64,000 nt of DNA from Ampelocalamus luodianensis (Eukaryota; Streptophyta; Magnoliopsida; Poales; Poaceae). Location of the stretch: NCBI GenBank assembly GCA_036346255.1, contig CM070622.1, forward strand, positions 33,754,751-33,818,750, read 5' to 3'. How positions within the stretch are numbered: the stretch's first letter is position 1; each line of letters opens with the position of its first letter. Both the position numbers and the translations under genes were made by a program. Positions 10,701 through 22,488 of this stretch are shown one piece after another. The notes below the pieces were generated by a model that worked only from the letters and a program-made list of their open reading frames with translations, ran no database searches and had not been told where the DNA came from.

Positions 10701-11575
10701 CCATCCCTAACCTTGTGTGATGCGGACTAATTTTCACTAGCATCTCAAAAAAAAAAAAAATCACAGCATGACCGCCTCTTTAAATTTAGTCCTACTTACC
10801 CCATATTACAATATAGTTTAAGTGTCTTGTCTTTTGGACATCTACATAAAGTCTTGCCTCTTAGAGTTTCGGGGAATACTGTGAAAAAGTCAAAAGCAAC
10901 CAGCATTCGGTGACATGAATAGAACTTGAACCGTCAAAAACAACCAGCATTATTCGGTGACATGAAGAGGACTTGAATTAGAGTCAAATAGAAGAGTAGT
11001 ATAGTAATTATTGAACTGTGGAGTCAGAGACTGTGAAAACGATGTGGTATTAATTACACAGAGAAAACCAACGCATCCTGCCGTTTTCGTGTGATCCGGC
11101 CTGATTTTTTTTTTTAGACGGCCTGACAATATTTTGACTAACCATAACTTGACGAGCCCAGATAATAAATAAGCGACGTCCGGCGCCGGATAAGGTCGCC
11201 GGATAAGGTCACGTACAATGGTTTATATTAGCTGTTTATAATCTCTGTCACGTAGGATTTAAGTTGATATAGATAAAAGAGAATAAATACAGAGAAATAT
11301 GTTGTCTACAATCCTGTAGCCGACCGTATCACCAGAACCAAGGAAAAAATATCTTAGGTCCATGAAAGCATTAAAAAATTATACCATTTATAAAGACAAG
11401 TGAAAAGATAACACATTATATGAGCTGTCTATAGTACTATTGTCTACAGGTGACATAGAAAATTACAATAAATAGCACTGTCTGTACCATTGTACATACC
11501 CCAAATACCCATAAACTCGAACAAACTAATCATAACTTGAGAACCATCGGATCGCTAAGTAAAATCAAGGAAAGA
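10701..11575. other. Intergenic stretch, nothing identified
   Basis: AT-rich sequence with poly-A and poly-T runs (10747-10760, 11106-11116). A near repeat of caaccagcattcggtgacatgaa occurs at 10897 and 10938. No ORF, RNA gene or terminal repeat that I recognise. Confidence 0.4.
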
Positions 11576-11628
11576 AAGTTCAGGCATGGAAGCTAACGTA
11601 GGGTTTATCTTGGCTGCTGTCCGAGGCG

Positions 11629-11789
11629 CAGGGGCGGAGGCAGCATGGCCCGAAGCCTCGGGCCGGCCCAGTATGATTTCAGCCCAATTATCAAATTGCA
11701 CAGACTTTTCACGTTTTGTTTTTCTTTTTTAGCTGGTGTTTTTTCGCTGGGCCTCGGGCCATTGCCCGAGAGGCCCAGCTCCGCCCCTG
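11629..11789. mobile_element. hAT-type MITE with 8-bp TSD
   Basis: It starts CAGGGGCGGAGGCAGC and ends GGCCCAGCTCCGCCCCTG, imperfect inverted termini of the CAGGGGCGG type common in grass hAT MITEs. The 8-bp duplication CCGAGGCG lies at 11621-11628 and 11790-11797, the hAT TSD length. It is 161 bp long, with a GGCCTCGGGCC palindromic interior and no coding capacity. It is inserted next to, or within, the P450-like exon fragment on the minus strand. Confidence 0.85.
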
Positions 11790-11915
11790 CCGAGGCGGTC
11801 CTTTCGTCATCTTGATGTTCGTGAGCACGGCGTCCGAGGCGGTCCTCCTCTGCAAGAACGCCACGGGGCCGTACAGCCTCAGTGTCTCCGGGAGCAACAT
11901 GTTAAGCTGCATGAA
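11790..11915 (-). pseudogene. Cytochrome P450 (CYP72A-like) exon fragment, inverted
   Basis: The minus strand encodes MQLNMLLPETLRLYGPV and AFLQRRTASDAVLTNIKM. This matches the K-helix region of CYP72A-type P450s, where ETLRLYGPV carries the conserved E-x-x-R pair. The reading then runs into the hAT MITE. The word ACCGCCTCGGAC occurs twice nearby, so part may be a local duplication. It points opposite to the second P450 fragment at 12014-12165, so the locus has been inverted or assembled from two insertions. It encodes only about 40 residues of a roughly 500-residue enzyme and is non-functional. Confidence 0.7.
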
Positions 11916-12013
11916 TATTTATAAACAGATCAGAGAACTTGATTACTATATATCGAAAATGCTCTACTTAGAAAGGCATGCATATAGTATGTAAGCTTCA
12001 GTTTGCTTAGGGA

Positions 12014-12165
12014 GTCGACGCTCGGGACTTCGCCGTCGTCTCGATCAGGGTCTGCTCCGGCTGATGACGATGATCCTCAGGAGGTTCACCTTCACCCTCT
12101 ACCCAAAATACGTTCATAAGCCGACCAACGTTGTCGCGCTAATGCCCAAGTACGGGCTTCCGCTC
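12014..12165 (+). pseudogene. Cytochrome P450 (CYP72A-like) C-terminal fragment
   Basis: Reads RDFAVVSIRVCSG, then with one frameshift LMTMILRRFTFTLYPKYVHK and ALMPKYGLPLVVRNL. This is the pattern of the last helix and C-terminal strand of CYP72A P450s, where SPxYVHxP and a terminal GxP motif are typical. The heme-binding loop (FxxGxRxCxG) that should precede DFAVV is missing. It lies about 100 bp from the inverted K-helix fragment. Both probably derive from one P450 copy. The amino-acid match is clear; the subfamily call is from memory. Confidence 0.7.
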
Positions 12166-12389
12166 GTCGTGAGGAACCTGCAGGATGGGTACGTGAGTGG
12201 CAACCGCGGATTTATAACCGGAGCTCTTGCTCTTGCTGGTGTTTTAGGCAAGATCGATGTATGTGAAGTTGGGTGATGTGGGAGGGCAACACATACTAGC
12301 TAGGCAGTAAATAAGCCAACCCCTCCGTTGTTTAGTTGTATCGTACGTTTACGTAATAGTATATGCTGTGGTACGTATCACGTACGTAC

Positions 12390-12393
<4 letters not shown>

Positions 12394-12463
<70 letters not shown>
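12394..12463. repeat. (TA)n microsatellite
   Basis: About 35 uninterrupted TA units. Likely length-variable. The 370 bp after it (12464-12835) hold no gene; they contain several gagtat and agttactcc words but no clear element ends. Confidence 0.95.
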
Positions 12464-12466
<3 letters not shown>

Positions 12467-12835
12467 GTATTTTTTCTACTCCCGGAGTAGTTACTCACTA
12501 TTTCGTATCTCACATATCTCATAACGTAGGGAGTATCTTGCGCAACCGAGAGTATGTATGAGTAGTATACGAGTATATAAAACCATATAGGTGGTATTTA
12601 CATATTTTCAGAGGTGGTATGTACAATTTTTAGACATACTCCTTTTTATATGCGAATATGAAGGTATTTACAAAATATGCTAAAAACTATGGACTCCCTT
12701 GCAAATTTTTCGTGTGGTTCACATTGGAGTATCTTATAATTAGTATATGAGTATACCCAAAGTGATAATGGAGTATGTCAAGTTCTTTTAGGTGGTATTT
12801 AGTTACTCCCATCAAAGAGTAAGCCATTGTAAAAT

Positions 12836-13232
12836 CAGAGAGTAAGAAAAATTTCAAGCTATGGTAAAATCCAAGTCACAGACGGTTCTTAATACCAACC
12901 GTCTGTGATGAGGGCATTATCATAGACGGTTCATACTAAGAACCGTCTGTAAAGTATCACAGACGGTTCGTGACGGTTCGTACTAAGAACCGTCCGTGAA
13001 GTATCACAGACGGTTCGTGATACGAGCCGTCTGTGATATGTCGTTATATCACAGACGGTTCGTATCACGAACCGTCTGTGATACTTCACAGACGGTTCTT
13101 AGTACGAACCGTCTGTGATAATGACCTATCATAAACGGTTTCAAAACGAACCGTCTGTGATAAGACAACACAGACGGATCCAAACGAACCGTCTGTGATG
13201 AGGCGTCTACTATGACCTGTTTTGTATTAGTG
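12836..13232. mobile_element. CACTA-like terminus with CACAGACGGTT palindromes
   Basis: The right end, read on the minus strand, begins CACTAATACAAAACAGG (13232 inward). From there inward are more than ten copies of ACAGACGGTT or its complement, then one unit of the 41-bp sequence that is triplicated at 5616-5738, in reverse. The two elements are therefore related. No left inverted terminus was found, so this is either a deletion derivative or a MITE whose other end has decayed. Confidence 0.55.
12972..13113. repeat. Near-perfect palindrome, 68-bp arms, 6-bp loop
   Basis: The left arm 12972-13039 pairs with the right arm 13046-13113 around the loop gtcgtt. I count about two mismatches (cgtccgtg versus cacagacg, and gagccgtc versus gacggttc). 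The arms are made of ACAGACGGTT words joined by cgtactaagaa and gtgatac spacers. A transcript would form a long hairpin. Confidence 0.85.
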
Positions 13233-13319
13233 TATGTATTTGGTTGTTGCTCGTCGCTCGTCTTTTTTTATAGCTTACCCCCAAAGGAAGGGCATGTAAT
13301 TTATCGGATGCTTTTATCG

Positions 13320-13745
13320 TTATTACCATAATTAGATAGTTTACTAGTTATTAATTAGATAGTTTACTGGTTATTAATTAGTTTAGTGGTAATTAGTTAG
13401 TTTACTGGTAATTAATTAGTTAGTTTAGTGATAAATATTTAGTCATCATTAGTTTAGTGGTTATTAGTCCCGCATATTAAATTAGTGTGAATTGACTACT
13501 CGTAATTTATTTAGTGGTAATTAATCAGTCATAGTTAGTTAGTTTAGTGGTAATTAGCCAGTCGTAATTAGTTAGTTTAGTGGTAGTTAATCAGTTGTAA
13601 TTAGTTAGTTTAGTCTCTGTTAATTAGTTTAGTGGTTATCAATCCGGCATATTATATTAGTGCAAATTAACTACTAGCAATTAGTTTAGCGGTAAATAAT
13701 TACTCATAATTAATTTTTGGAAATTGTTAGTAATTAATTAATTGT
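13320..13745. repeat. AT-rich degenerate tandem repeat
   Basis: Roughly a dozen degenerate units built on ttagttagtttagtggtaat, with alternating spacers such as taatcagtcat and tattaattagat. It lies just upstream of the mudrA-like N-terminal fragment and may belong to the leader of that transposon. Confidence 0.8.
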
Positions 13746-13877
13746 TCCTATTTAATTACAAATATGTAATACATCGCTTGCATGCAATTTGTCGTATTTA
13801 ATTACACATATGTACCGCGGATGGGGTTGTTGTGGCTTCACGTAATTTCGAACATGCAAGACTCTTGTTAGTGTTTT

Positions 13878-14500
13878 ATGGCGATGGTCTTGTACGGGCT
13901 GGATCCAACAGGTAGGACTGTTGAGATGCCAATACAAGGTGGTCCGGGCGGAGGGGCTCGACGCGATGAATATTCACGAGCTTCGGAGCTGCATCCGGAG
14001 GGAGTTCGTCATAAAGGCAAAGACGAAGAAAGTTGTGATCGAGGGGATCACCTGCACGAATGATGTGTGGGAGCTGGTGAAGGTAGTTGGAAGTGTAGCA
14101 TGGAGCCAGTACATGCAGATTGCTTCCTAGCCTAAGACAGCCATTTATGAGAAGCTGATGGTGTACGTGAATTTCGTACGCAGGGTGCTGGGCCACCTTT
14201 GATGCTGGGGCCTTTACAAGCGCAACCCGAGCCTAAAGACGGTAGCACATAATGTGCTGCCTCGGAGGGGAGACTCGCGCATAATTTTATGCGAAATGAG
14301 GGAGTGGAATCGTGGTGGTCGGCCCCGCATTGACTGCCACAAGTATCTACCGGACCACTGTCGGGTTGGAGTTCGACGAGGACGCCGACCCAAGCTTGGA
14401 TGATAGTGACGATGATGCACACGAGGCTGATGGTCCAACCGGGGGAATTGTGTCATCAGAGGTACCGTACATGACATTGAGACTTGATGATATCGCGTGC
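13878..14500 (+). pseudogene. mudrA-like (MULE) transposase, N-terminal part
   Basis: Degraded N-terminal region of a Mutator-like transposase gene. Readable segments include YKVVRAEGLDAMNIHELRS, KTKKVVIEGITCTNDVWELV and, after a frame change, EFDEDADPSLDDSDDDAHEA, an acidic patch. Stops occur near 14128 and 14201. The assignment depends on what follows: the reading resumes at 26634, beyond element A, as an unmistakable MULE transposase. Element A sits directly behind it with TSD CGTGC at 14496-14500. No Mutator terminal inverted repeat was identified upstream. Confidence 0.6.
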
Positions 14501-16032
14501 TGTCGGGACCCAGAATTACGATTCTGGAACCCTCTGTGTATACTGCACTAGTCCAGGATCACGCTAGTGTACACAGGGTTAACATAGGTAAATATCGATC
14601 CACACAAACGATAAATAAAGTAAACGATTAGTTTGAATAACAAATAACGGTTTTGACCTTATGGTCGAGTTTACACTTATTAAGCCACGCAGGGCTAACA
14701 AAGAAATAAAGCAGTAGTGGAACGGAAAACTCCAGCGTAGATCCCACCAATTCACCACAGGCAACCAACTGGGATCCAGACCTTAACGAACGATCAGCCT
14801 TCAACGAACTCCTCCTCAAAAGCAAGACTCCTCCTCTTCTGTAGGTTTGGGCGCAAGTTTTACAACAAGCGTGAGTACACAACCGTACTCGCAAATCATA
14901 CCACAGAATGCAATGTATAGATGCAGGCTTATTCCAAAGAAAAGGCTTCTGTGGTTCTTTTGCATAAAAGCAACATTTGCTATTGAATACGAATAATAGA
15001 TTGAAAGCATAATTCAAAACAAATAGACAATATTAATTTAATAGTTATTTTCACAAAGACACACAGCTAAACAGATTATTTCACATAGCCATATGATTGA
15101 GATCACACACTCCCATTCCCACATTTTATGAAAACTACCCCTTATGTGAAATCACCGAGCATGTCCATGACCATGACGCGCTATTCGAATAGATTGTTTA
15201 ACACTCTGCAGAGGTTGTACACTTTACCCACACGATATAACCAAAGGTGTAGCTAGCACCAATCATAACAAAACAGTTGGAAACTTCATCTCCAACATTG
15301 ACATTCCCGGTGTGCTTACAAACCGTTATACATATCACATAGCCCATGCATAACACACATTTGTTGGGCGGGGACGGCGAATCCTCCCGTGATGCAACCA
15401 CCAAGTAGTCACACCTCCACCCTATCACAAAGCCTAACCTACCACCTGAACATCAATGCCGAGAATCCATAACCTACTAAGTTAGGCCCGTCCCATACCA
15501 GGCATGTGGTCGTACAGTAAGGCTCAGTTCAATGGCGCACAAAGTTAAGTCCTTAATTGACCAAGGCAAGACTTCCATGTTCTAACTAAGCCACACAGAT
15601 TATCATACCCATCACATAGTCCACCATGTCACACAGTTTCCACCACTTGCCTCAGTCCAAATCCTTTACCACCCAGTTGGTTTTAGTGCAACACATGCCA
15701 TCACGAAGTAATAACATACAACACACAGTTTTACACAAAGTTCCATAGTCACTTAGTCATAATTGATATTTGCAACTTACATGAGATGATGACTCGTGGC
15801 ATGGCTAAGCAATTGTACTCGTATCTAACCAACCCACGTTGGTGCTATAATATTACCAACTAATAACCAATCTAGGGTGACAAGGATATATGACATACAA
15901 GGCCAAGGTGTGATAACAATTTGGATAATAACTATGCCCAAAGCATTTAAATAAATAATTAAACTATAATGCAATAATTTAACACAAAGTAATTTGAAAA
16001 CTGGGTTCAAGATGATCAAAGGTATGACTTGC

Positions 16033-16115
16033 CTTGGAAAAGGTCTATGTACTGATCTTGGTCTTGGGGTGCTCCTTCTTCCACAAAATTCCCCGACGAA
16101 TCGACGTCTACTCGC
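16033..16115 (-). other. Exon-like acidic patch with donor-like end in the LTR of element A
   Basis: The minus strand reads VDVDSSGNFVEEG, then APQDQDQYIDLFQ, and ends at CCAAG|GCAAGT. That matches the consensus of GC-AG splice donors in bases and spacing. The same patch is at 24961-25043 in the other LTR, at 31355-31437 in element C (where the donor is a canonical GT), and in shorter form in B (28577-28639, 53799-53861). There is no in-frame ATG, so it is not called a CDS. A leader exon is inferred. Confidence 0.45.
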
Positions 16116-16992
16116 AAACGAGACACAAACAAACAAAACAAATAAATAACAGAGGCAAAACAAACTCCAAAAATTAAATAAAAATAATAATTAGGTAGAT
16201 CTCGAATTTAGACAAATTTAGAAATTTGAATGGGCTCAATCGGAGTTAAGATGCAAAAGTTATGGCCTTTGGAAGATTGAAAATACATAAAATGCTGAAA
16301 ATCAGTATTTCATGAATTTCCCGAATTATTTTCCTAAAGGAAAATCAGATTATTGCGCAAGCTGGCGTCAGCCCTCAGGATTTCGGAAAAAGATAAAATA
16401 AAAGAAAAACCTGACATGTGGGACCCACATGTCAGTGGCACGGCTCACGGTAGACTGGGTCTACCGAGCCTCGGGAAACAGAACCCGGTGGACTGCCGCG
16501 TGTGCGTGCTGACACGGCGCCACGCAGGATGACACGCAGGCAAACGGCTGAGGTGGACGCTGACACGGGCTGCCACGTCAGACCGACGGCGACAACGGCT
16601 CGGGAACCAACGGCACGGCGAACGGCGGCGATTCACCGGCGGTGAGTGGTACCAGCATGTAGAGGGCGTTATTGCGAACCTACTGGTGCAACACCGGATG
16701 CTCGGGGTGGACGGTGGCGGTCGGCGGCGAGCAAAGAGCGGCGGAGGGGCTTCGGGCTTGACGGCAATGGCGCTCCGGTGACGCTCCGGCGAGACAAGGG
16801 CTACCAGGAGGTAGAGGAGCTCCGTGCGATGTCAACGGTGCAGACGAAGAGGCGCGGGCGGCACCGACGGCGGAGAACGAGCTCGTCGGAGTTGCGGCGG
16901 CGCAGATCGCTTCTCCGAGTTTTTGCGGCGGCTAGGGTTAGGGTTCTGAGCGGCGGCTGCGCGGGTTGAAGTGCGGAGACCGAGGGCTACCT

Positions 16993-17006
16993 CCCCTTTT
17001 ATACCC
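16993..17006 (-). promoter_or_regulatory. TATA box in element A 3' LTR
   Basis: GGGTATAAAAGGGG on the minus strand, at the edge of the GC-rich block. The equivalent site is in the other LTR at 25894-25907, and a similar TATAAAAGG is in the left LTR of element C. It is the likely core promoter for LTR transcription. Confidence 0.6.
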
Positions 17007-17723
17007 GGAGGCCTGGGAGAGTCCAGGGCACGAACGGCGAGAAAAGCGGGGCGGCGGCGGAGTCCCAGTCGTCCCCGACTCGGAGACGATGATGACGTGG
17101 CGGGGTGGGACCCACACGTCAGAGACACAGCTCGCGTGAGTCCGCGTGTGAAACGGCGCAGCTGCAAAACAGACTCGAGATCTGACCGTTGGATCTTGAT
17201 CGAACGGCCCAAAATCAAGGAACATTCGGACAACTCCGGTTGCCTTACGCGCATCGGTAGTTCATCCTTGATCCAACGGTGGAGGATGAGCGGGCGCGAG
17301 AGAGAGAGAGAGAGACACTGACAGACGGGGTCCACATGCGGTGGAAGAAGCGGCTTGCTTGCATGGGCAATGAGCGGTCAAGCGGCGTGGGAATAGGAGT
17401 TGGGCGGAGAGATTCGCCCAAAGAGATTTCCGAGATTTTAATTAGTTTTTCTAATTTGGAAAATACCGAGAAATTTAAATACGCAATGGAAAATAGCAAA
17501 TGAACTCGAAAAATTCTAGAAAAATCTAGAAAATATATCGAGCACATAGAACCCAAATAAAATAGTTTTGGTTAGTGTTCATGTTGGGATTATTCACATT
17601 AAATGTTTTTATTGTAAAGTCCAATATTAAGCTTTTGAAATTAAATTCAAATAAATCCAAATGGTGAATTTTCTCCTACTAACTATTCAAAGGATTTTTA
17701 AGGCTCAAAATTGGGATGTTACA

Positions 17724-17738
17724 AACCTCCCCTTAAAG
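17724..17738 (-). other. Polypurine tract of element A
   Basis: On the minus strand CTTTAAGGGGAGGTT lies directly before the 3' LTR. It is the expected plus-strand primer site. Confidence 0.8.
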
Positions 17739-17755
17739 GAATCTCGACCCGAGAT

Positions 17756-20700
17756 TCAAAGAGCTAAAGAAAAGGCTAGGGAACTCGGCTTTGACTCTTC
17801 TTCACGTTCCCACGTTGCTTCTCCTTCGAGTGGTTGCTCCATCGACCTTGCAAAACGCAGCAGTCTTGCTTCTGGTGAGGCGCTCTGCGACATCCAAAAT
17901 CTTGACTGGCTGCTCCTTGTAGGTAAGGTCCTCCTTTAGATCAATTGATTCTAGCGGGGCTTGCTCTTCTGGCACACGAAGACACTTCTTCATCTGCGAG
18001 ACATGAAAGACATCATGCACTCCTAACTAACATCGCGGTAGCTCAAGCGTAAGCAACTTCTCCACGGCGTTCCAAAATCTTGAATGGACCAACATACCTA
18101 GGGGCAAGCTTCCCTTTGGCATGAAACCTTTTTACCCCTCTGAGCGGAGTCACTCGAAGATAAACGAAATCCTCGGGTTCAAAGCTGAGGTCACGACGAC
18201 GATTATCAGCGTAGCTCTTCTGCCTGGACTGAGCTATCTTCAATCTTTCTCTTATCATGGCCACTTGCTCTTCTGCTTGCTGAATAATGTCTGGACCGAA
18301 ACTGATCGTTCAGCTGTTTCTGACCAATTCAACGGGGTTCTACAGGCACGACCATACAGTGCTTCAAATGGTGACATTTGCAGACTGGCTTGATAACTAT
18401 TGTTGTACAAAAATTCTGCATACGGTAAACTTTTATCCGAACGGGTAGCATTTGCTAGAGCACAAGCTCTCAAAGATATCCTCCAATATCGATTGACTCT
18501 TTCATCGCCCATCGGTCACGTGGATGGTATGCGATCAAATTCGATGGGTACCCAATGCTTCATGCAAGCTTTGCCAAAAACGAGAGTGAACCGAGATCCT
18601 CGATCGGACACTATCTTCTTGGGCACACCGTACAACCGACAATTCGGCCATGTACAACTCCAAGGCGATCTCGGAGTATGTGGTTTTGATCGCAAGAAAT
18701 GGGCGACCTTGGTTAGACGATTGACTATTACCCGGATCGAATCATAACCCGATTGGGTCTTGGGTAAACCGGTGATGAAATCCATTCGATCTCTTCCCAC
18801 TTCCATTCGGAATTTTCAATGTTGCGGCAAACCTGCTGGTCTCTAGTGTTCGCTTTACTTTCGGCGGTGTCGCACAAGGCAACGAACTCTGCGACTTCGT
18901 TTCAAATTTGGCCACCAAAATTTAGTCTTAACATCTGGTACATCTTGGTACTTCGGGGTGGATTGAGTACTTTGAGTCATGGGCTTCCTTTAAGATTAAG
19001 CGTCTCGGACCCTCGATATCCGGTACAGATATCGACCATTAATCAGTATGTCTTGATCATCTCTGGTGAAATCCTTGAATTTCCCTTCTGTCATTTTGAC
19101 CTTGATGTCTGACAACACAGGATCCTTGGGTTGTGCTTCACGAATCTGCTTCTCCAAGGTAGACTGTACTTCCAAATTGGCTATAGATCCTTCTGACACA
19201 ACTTCTAACTTTAGCTTCAAATTCTTCATAAAGTTACGGCAACTTTTCTTTACTTCCAAAGCATTACAGTAACTCTTACGACTTAGAGCGTCTGCAACTA
19301 CGTTGGCTTTTCCGGGATGGTAGTGGATTCCAAGATTATAATCCTTGATCAATTCTAACCACCTTCTTTGTCTCATATTCAGATCTGACTGGGTAAAGAT
19401 GTACTTCAGACTCTTATGATCTGTGTAGACTTCACAGCGATTCCCGATGAGGTAATGACGCCAAATCTTTAAAGCATGCACTATGACAGCTAATTCCAGA
19501 TCATGAGTAGGGTAGTTCTCTTCGTGAGGTCTCAATTGCCTTGATGCATAAGTGACAGCTCTTCCTTCTTGCATCAGGACGCATCCTAATCCTTGACGCG
19601 AAGCATCACAATAGATATCGAAATCTTTGCGAATATCCGCGTAATCAAGATCGGGCGGAAGTCAAACGCTTCTTCAACTCTTGAAAACTTTCCTCACAGT
19701 CTGGAGTCCAAGTGAACTTTTTCTCCTTCTTCAACAATTGCGTAAGAGGCTTAGCAATTGATGAGAATCCTTCGATGAAACGCGGTAATAACTCGCCATT
19801 CCCAAGAAATCGCGAATCTGAGTTCTGCCTCTGGTCTGCTCCCAATGTAGCACCGCTTTAACTTTACCGGTCAATCGCTACTCCTCATTTGTCATCACGT
19901 GACCAAGGAAATCCACTTCCTTCTTCCAAAATCACACTTATCGAACTTGGCATACAGCTGATGCTCTCGAAGTTTTCCCAATATTATCCTTAAATGTTCG
20001 GCGTGTTCTTCCTCCGACTTGGAGTACACTAGAATATCATCAATGAACACAACTACGAACTTGTCCAAATATTCCATGAATACTTTATTCATCATGTTCA
20101 TGAAATAGGCGGGGGCATTAGTCAGACCAAAAGACATGACTAAGAACTCATAGTGTCCGTACCGTGTTGAGAAAGCGGTTTTCGGTATATCCTTAGGACA
20201 AATCTTTAGTTGGTGGTAACCTGATCGCAGGTCGATCTTTGAGAATAATCCGGCTCCTTTCATCTGATCAAACAGATCATCTATCCGGGGTAGTGGGTAC
20301 TTGTTTTTGATGGTAACTTCGTTGAGAGAGCGGTAATCAATACACATCCTCATGCTTCCATCTTTCTTCTTGACAAACAACACTGGCGCTCCCCACGGCG
20401 ACGAACTAGGTCTCACGAAACCTTTCTCAAGAAGTTCTTCTATTTGCTTCTTCATCTCTACCAATTCATCGGCTGGCATTCGATACGGTCTCTTTGAAAT
20501 TAGTGATGTCCCTGGCACTAGGTCGATGACAAACTCAATGTCACGATCCGTGGCATTCCCAGTAATTCTTCCGAAACACATCCGGATATTCACCGACCAC
20601 CGATACTTCTTCTAAGGCAATGGTCTTGGTCGTTTACTAGCAAATGTCCATCACGAACTGAGGTGGCTAGAAACTCTACCTTGTTTCCTTTGGCGTCCTC

Positions 20701-21066
20701 TACTGTTACGGCTCTTCGGCCACAATCTAGCACAGCTTTATGCTTGGATAACCAATCCATGCCGAGAATGACATCTAGGGTTTGGGTATCTAGGACTATT
20801 AGGTTGGCTAGAAACTCAACTCCAGCTATGAGTAACTTAGCTCCTAAACATCCCACTCTAGTACTTAGCTCTGCTCCAGGCGACTGGACTAACAGAGTAT
20901 GCTTAAGTTGCATAACTTCCAATTTATTCTTGGTTGCAAACATTCCAGAAACAAACGAATGCGGCTCGAAATCAAACAAAGCGATGCAGTGTATCGAGTT
21001 AACGAAACTTACCCAGTACGACGTCCGGTGATTCCTGGGCTCCTTCCAGGGTGACGTGGTTGACAC
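17756..21066 (-). pseudogene. Element A pol (protease-RT-RNase H-integrase-chromodomain), broken
   Basis: Segments in coding order: protease and linker (20590-21066; LVQSPGAELSTRVGCLG, then DVILGMDWLSKHKAVLDC); RT (19895-20593; CIDYRSLNEVTIKNKYPLPR and the catalytic FIDDILVYS); RNase H (18996-19574; YTDHKSLKYIFTQSDLNMRQ and HYHPGKANVVADALSRK); integrase core (18516-18806; MDFITGLPKTQSG, IVSDRGS); integrase C-terminal domain (18043-18264; PRYVGPFKILERRGEVAY); and a chromodomain-like tail (17802-18020; PVKILDVAERLTRSKT). The protease active-site triplet, DSG in relatives, is corrupted (DFE), and the DGQTE integrase block is scrambled. At both places relatives have CTGG or CAGACTG. At least five frameshifts. 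No product is expected as read. Confidence 0.9.
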
Positions 21067-22219
21067 GGCCTCTGATCACAGACTGTGGTGCTCCTCCGGC
21101 TTGACCGGCAACTTGTGACGCTCCTTGATTGATGCCTGGCGCTGGTGTCTTGGATGGCGTAGCTCCAAGGTTGAAGCGTACTGGAGTGATCGTTCCCCTT
21201 TGCGGACACTGGTTGGCAAAATGTCCCGGCTGACGACAGGCGTAACAGACCTTTGGTACGCTCTGCTGGTTGCTTCCTGGATTGGGGTTGACAGGTGCAG
21301 GGTTGCGGAAGTTACGGCGGTGGACGGTGTTGAAGTTGGTGTAGGTGCTCAAGCGAAGTGCGGGTGGAAACTCGTTGAATCTGTCTTGCACCGTTCTTGC
21401 TCTCTGTTGTGATTGATGGTTCCCTTGCTGAGCCATACGGCGTTTGCGGCTATCTTCCAGCTCCTTGCGTTTGTCCTCTAGAACAAAAGCTTTGTTGACC
21501 AATTCCTGGAAATCAGGGAAAGTATGGGCGATCAAACTGACTTGCGGCCAGTGTTCACCCTTCAAAGCGACTCTGGCGAGCCTTGTCCGTGGCTACATCT
21601 TCTGCTGCGTAGCGAGCTAGCTGAGAAAACTTGTTGAGGTAGTCAGACACTGACATAGCTCCTTGCTTGAGAGCGCGGAACTCATCCTTCTTCAGATCAA
21701 TAATGCCTTCTGGTACATGATACTGGCGGAATGCCGCAGAAAATTCCTCCCAAGTGATATCCTGTGGCGTCTCATGGGCGGCACAGAAGTTCTCCCACCA
21801 TTCAGCAGCGGTGCCTTCCATCTGGTGAGTGGCATACAGAACCTTTTCACGGTCGCTGCATTGGGTGATCAGCAGCTTTCTTTCAATAACCCTGAGCCAA
21901 TCATCCGCTTCCACTGGAGAGACGTGTCCAGAAAATGTGGATGGACGAGTCCTCATGAATTCTGCAAGTTTGGATGGTCCATGGTGACCATGAGCACCGG
22001 GCTCTATCTTTGGTGATTGTTGTTGTTATTGTTCGGTTGTGCATGGCTTGCATCCGAGTCATCATGGTATTCATCACCGATGCGTGCCGCCATGAAAGCT
22101 CCAAAGTTTTGCAAGTCAATTGGGGGTGCTTGGCGGCGGATCGCACTGCACTGGTTGCTCATTGCCTCCACGGTGTTTGGGTACAGGAACCACTTGCGCG
22201 ATCGACGAGTTTGAACCAT
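21067..22219 (-). pseudogene. Element A gag, broken
   Basis: The ATG at 22217-22219 gives MVQTRRS. The capsid-like core (21555-21956) reads RTRPSTFSGHVSPVEADDWL, TAAEWWENFCAAHETPQDI and QGAMSVSDYLNKFSQLARYA. A nucleocapsid knuckle CYACRQPGHFANQC (C-x2-C-x4-H-x4-C) is in a shifted frame near 21200-21245. Two or more frameshifts lie between the N-terminus and the core, and one near 21560. Gag packages element RNA into cytoplasmic particles. In C the ATG follows a CCAG that here reads CG, one of many such changes in this element. Confidence 0.9.
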
Positions 22220-22488
22220 CCGCGAAGCTCCATAGGTTAGATAAGGTAGCAAGCACGAGATGAGTTAAGAACTAGCGGGGGTAGGTTAAACCCAACAAAA
22301 CACACTCAAGAACCTCAAATGAAATACCTTTATTAATAGGGTCTTAGCATGGTCGCAACAAATGCCTAAGGGCCTTTGCACTCATACTGCACACAAAAGA
22401 AACAACGACCTAAGCACACAAAACTACCGCCTAAAGGGCGACTCACTAAATCAAATCGCTAAGCTGAAAAGATCGAGACTAAAACGAA

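Larger units (their letters stand above)
14501..17723 (-). repeat. Element A 3' LTR
   Basis: Left copy in window coordinates, the 3' LTR of a minus-strand element. It is homologous over its length to 23447-26633. The GC-rich promoter-like part is 16410-17330 and includes a TATA box. Large readings inside (for example minus 16832-17335) are GC-rich noise, not genes. Confidence 0.95.

Noticed and set aside
15825..16163. A hydrophobic 112-codon minus-strand reading repeated at 24762-25091.
   Set aside because: It is repeated only because both lie in the two LTRs of element A. The conserved frame here is a different one, the acidic patch at 16033-16115.
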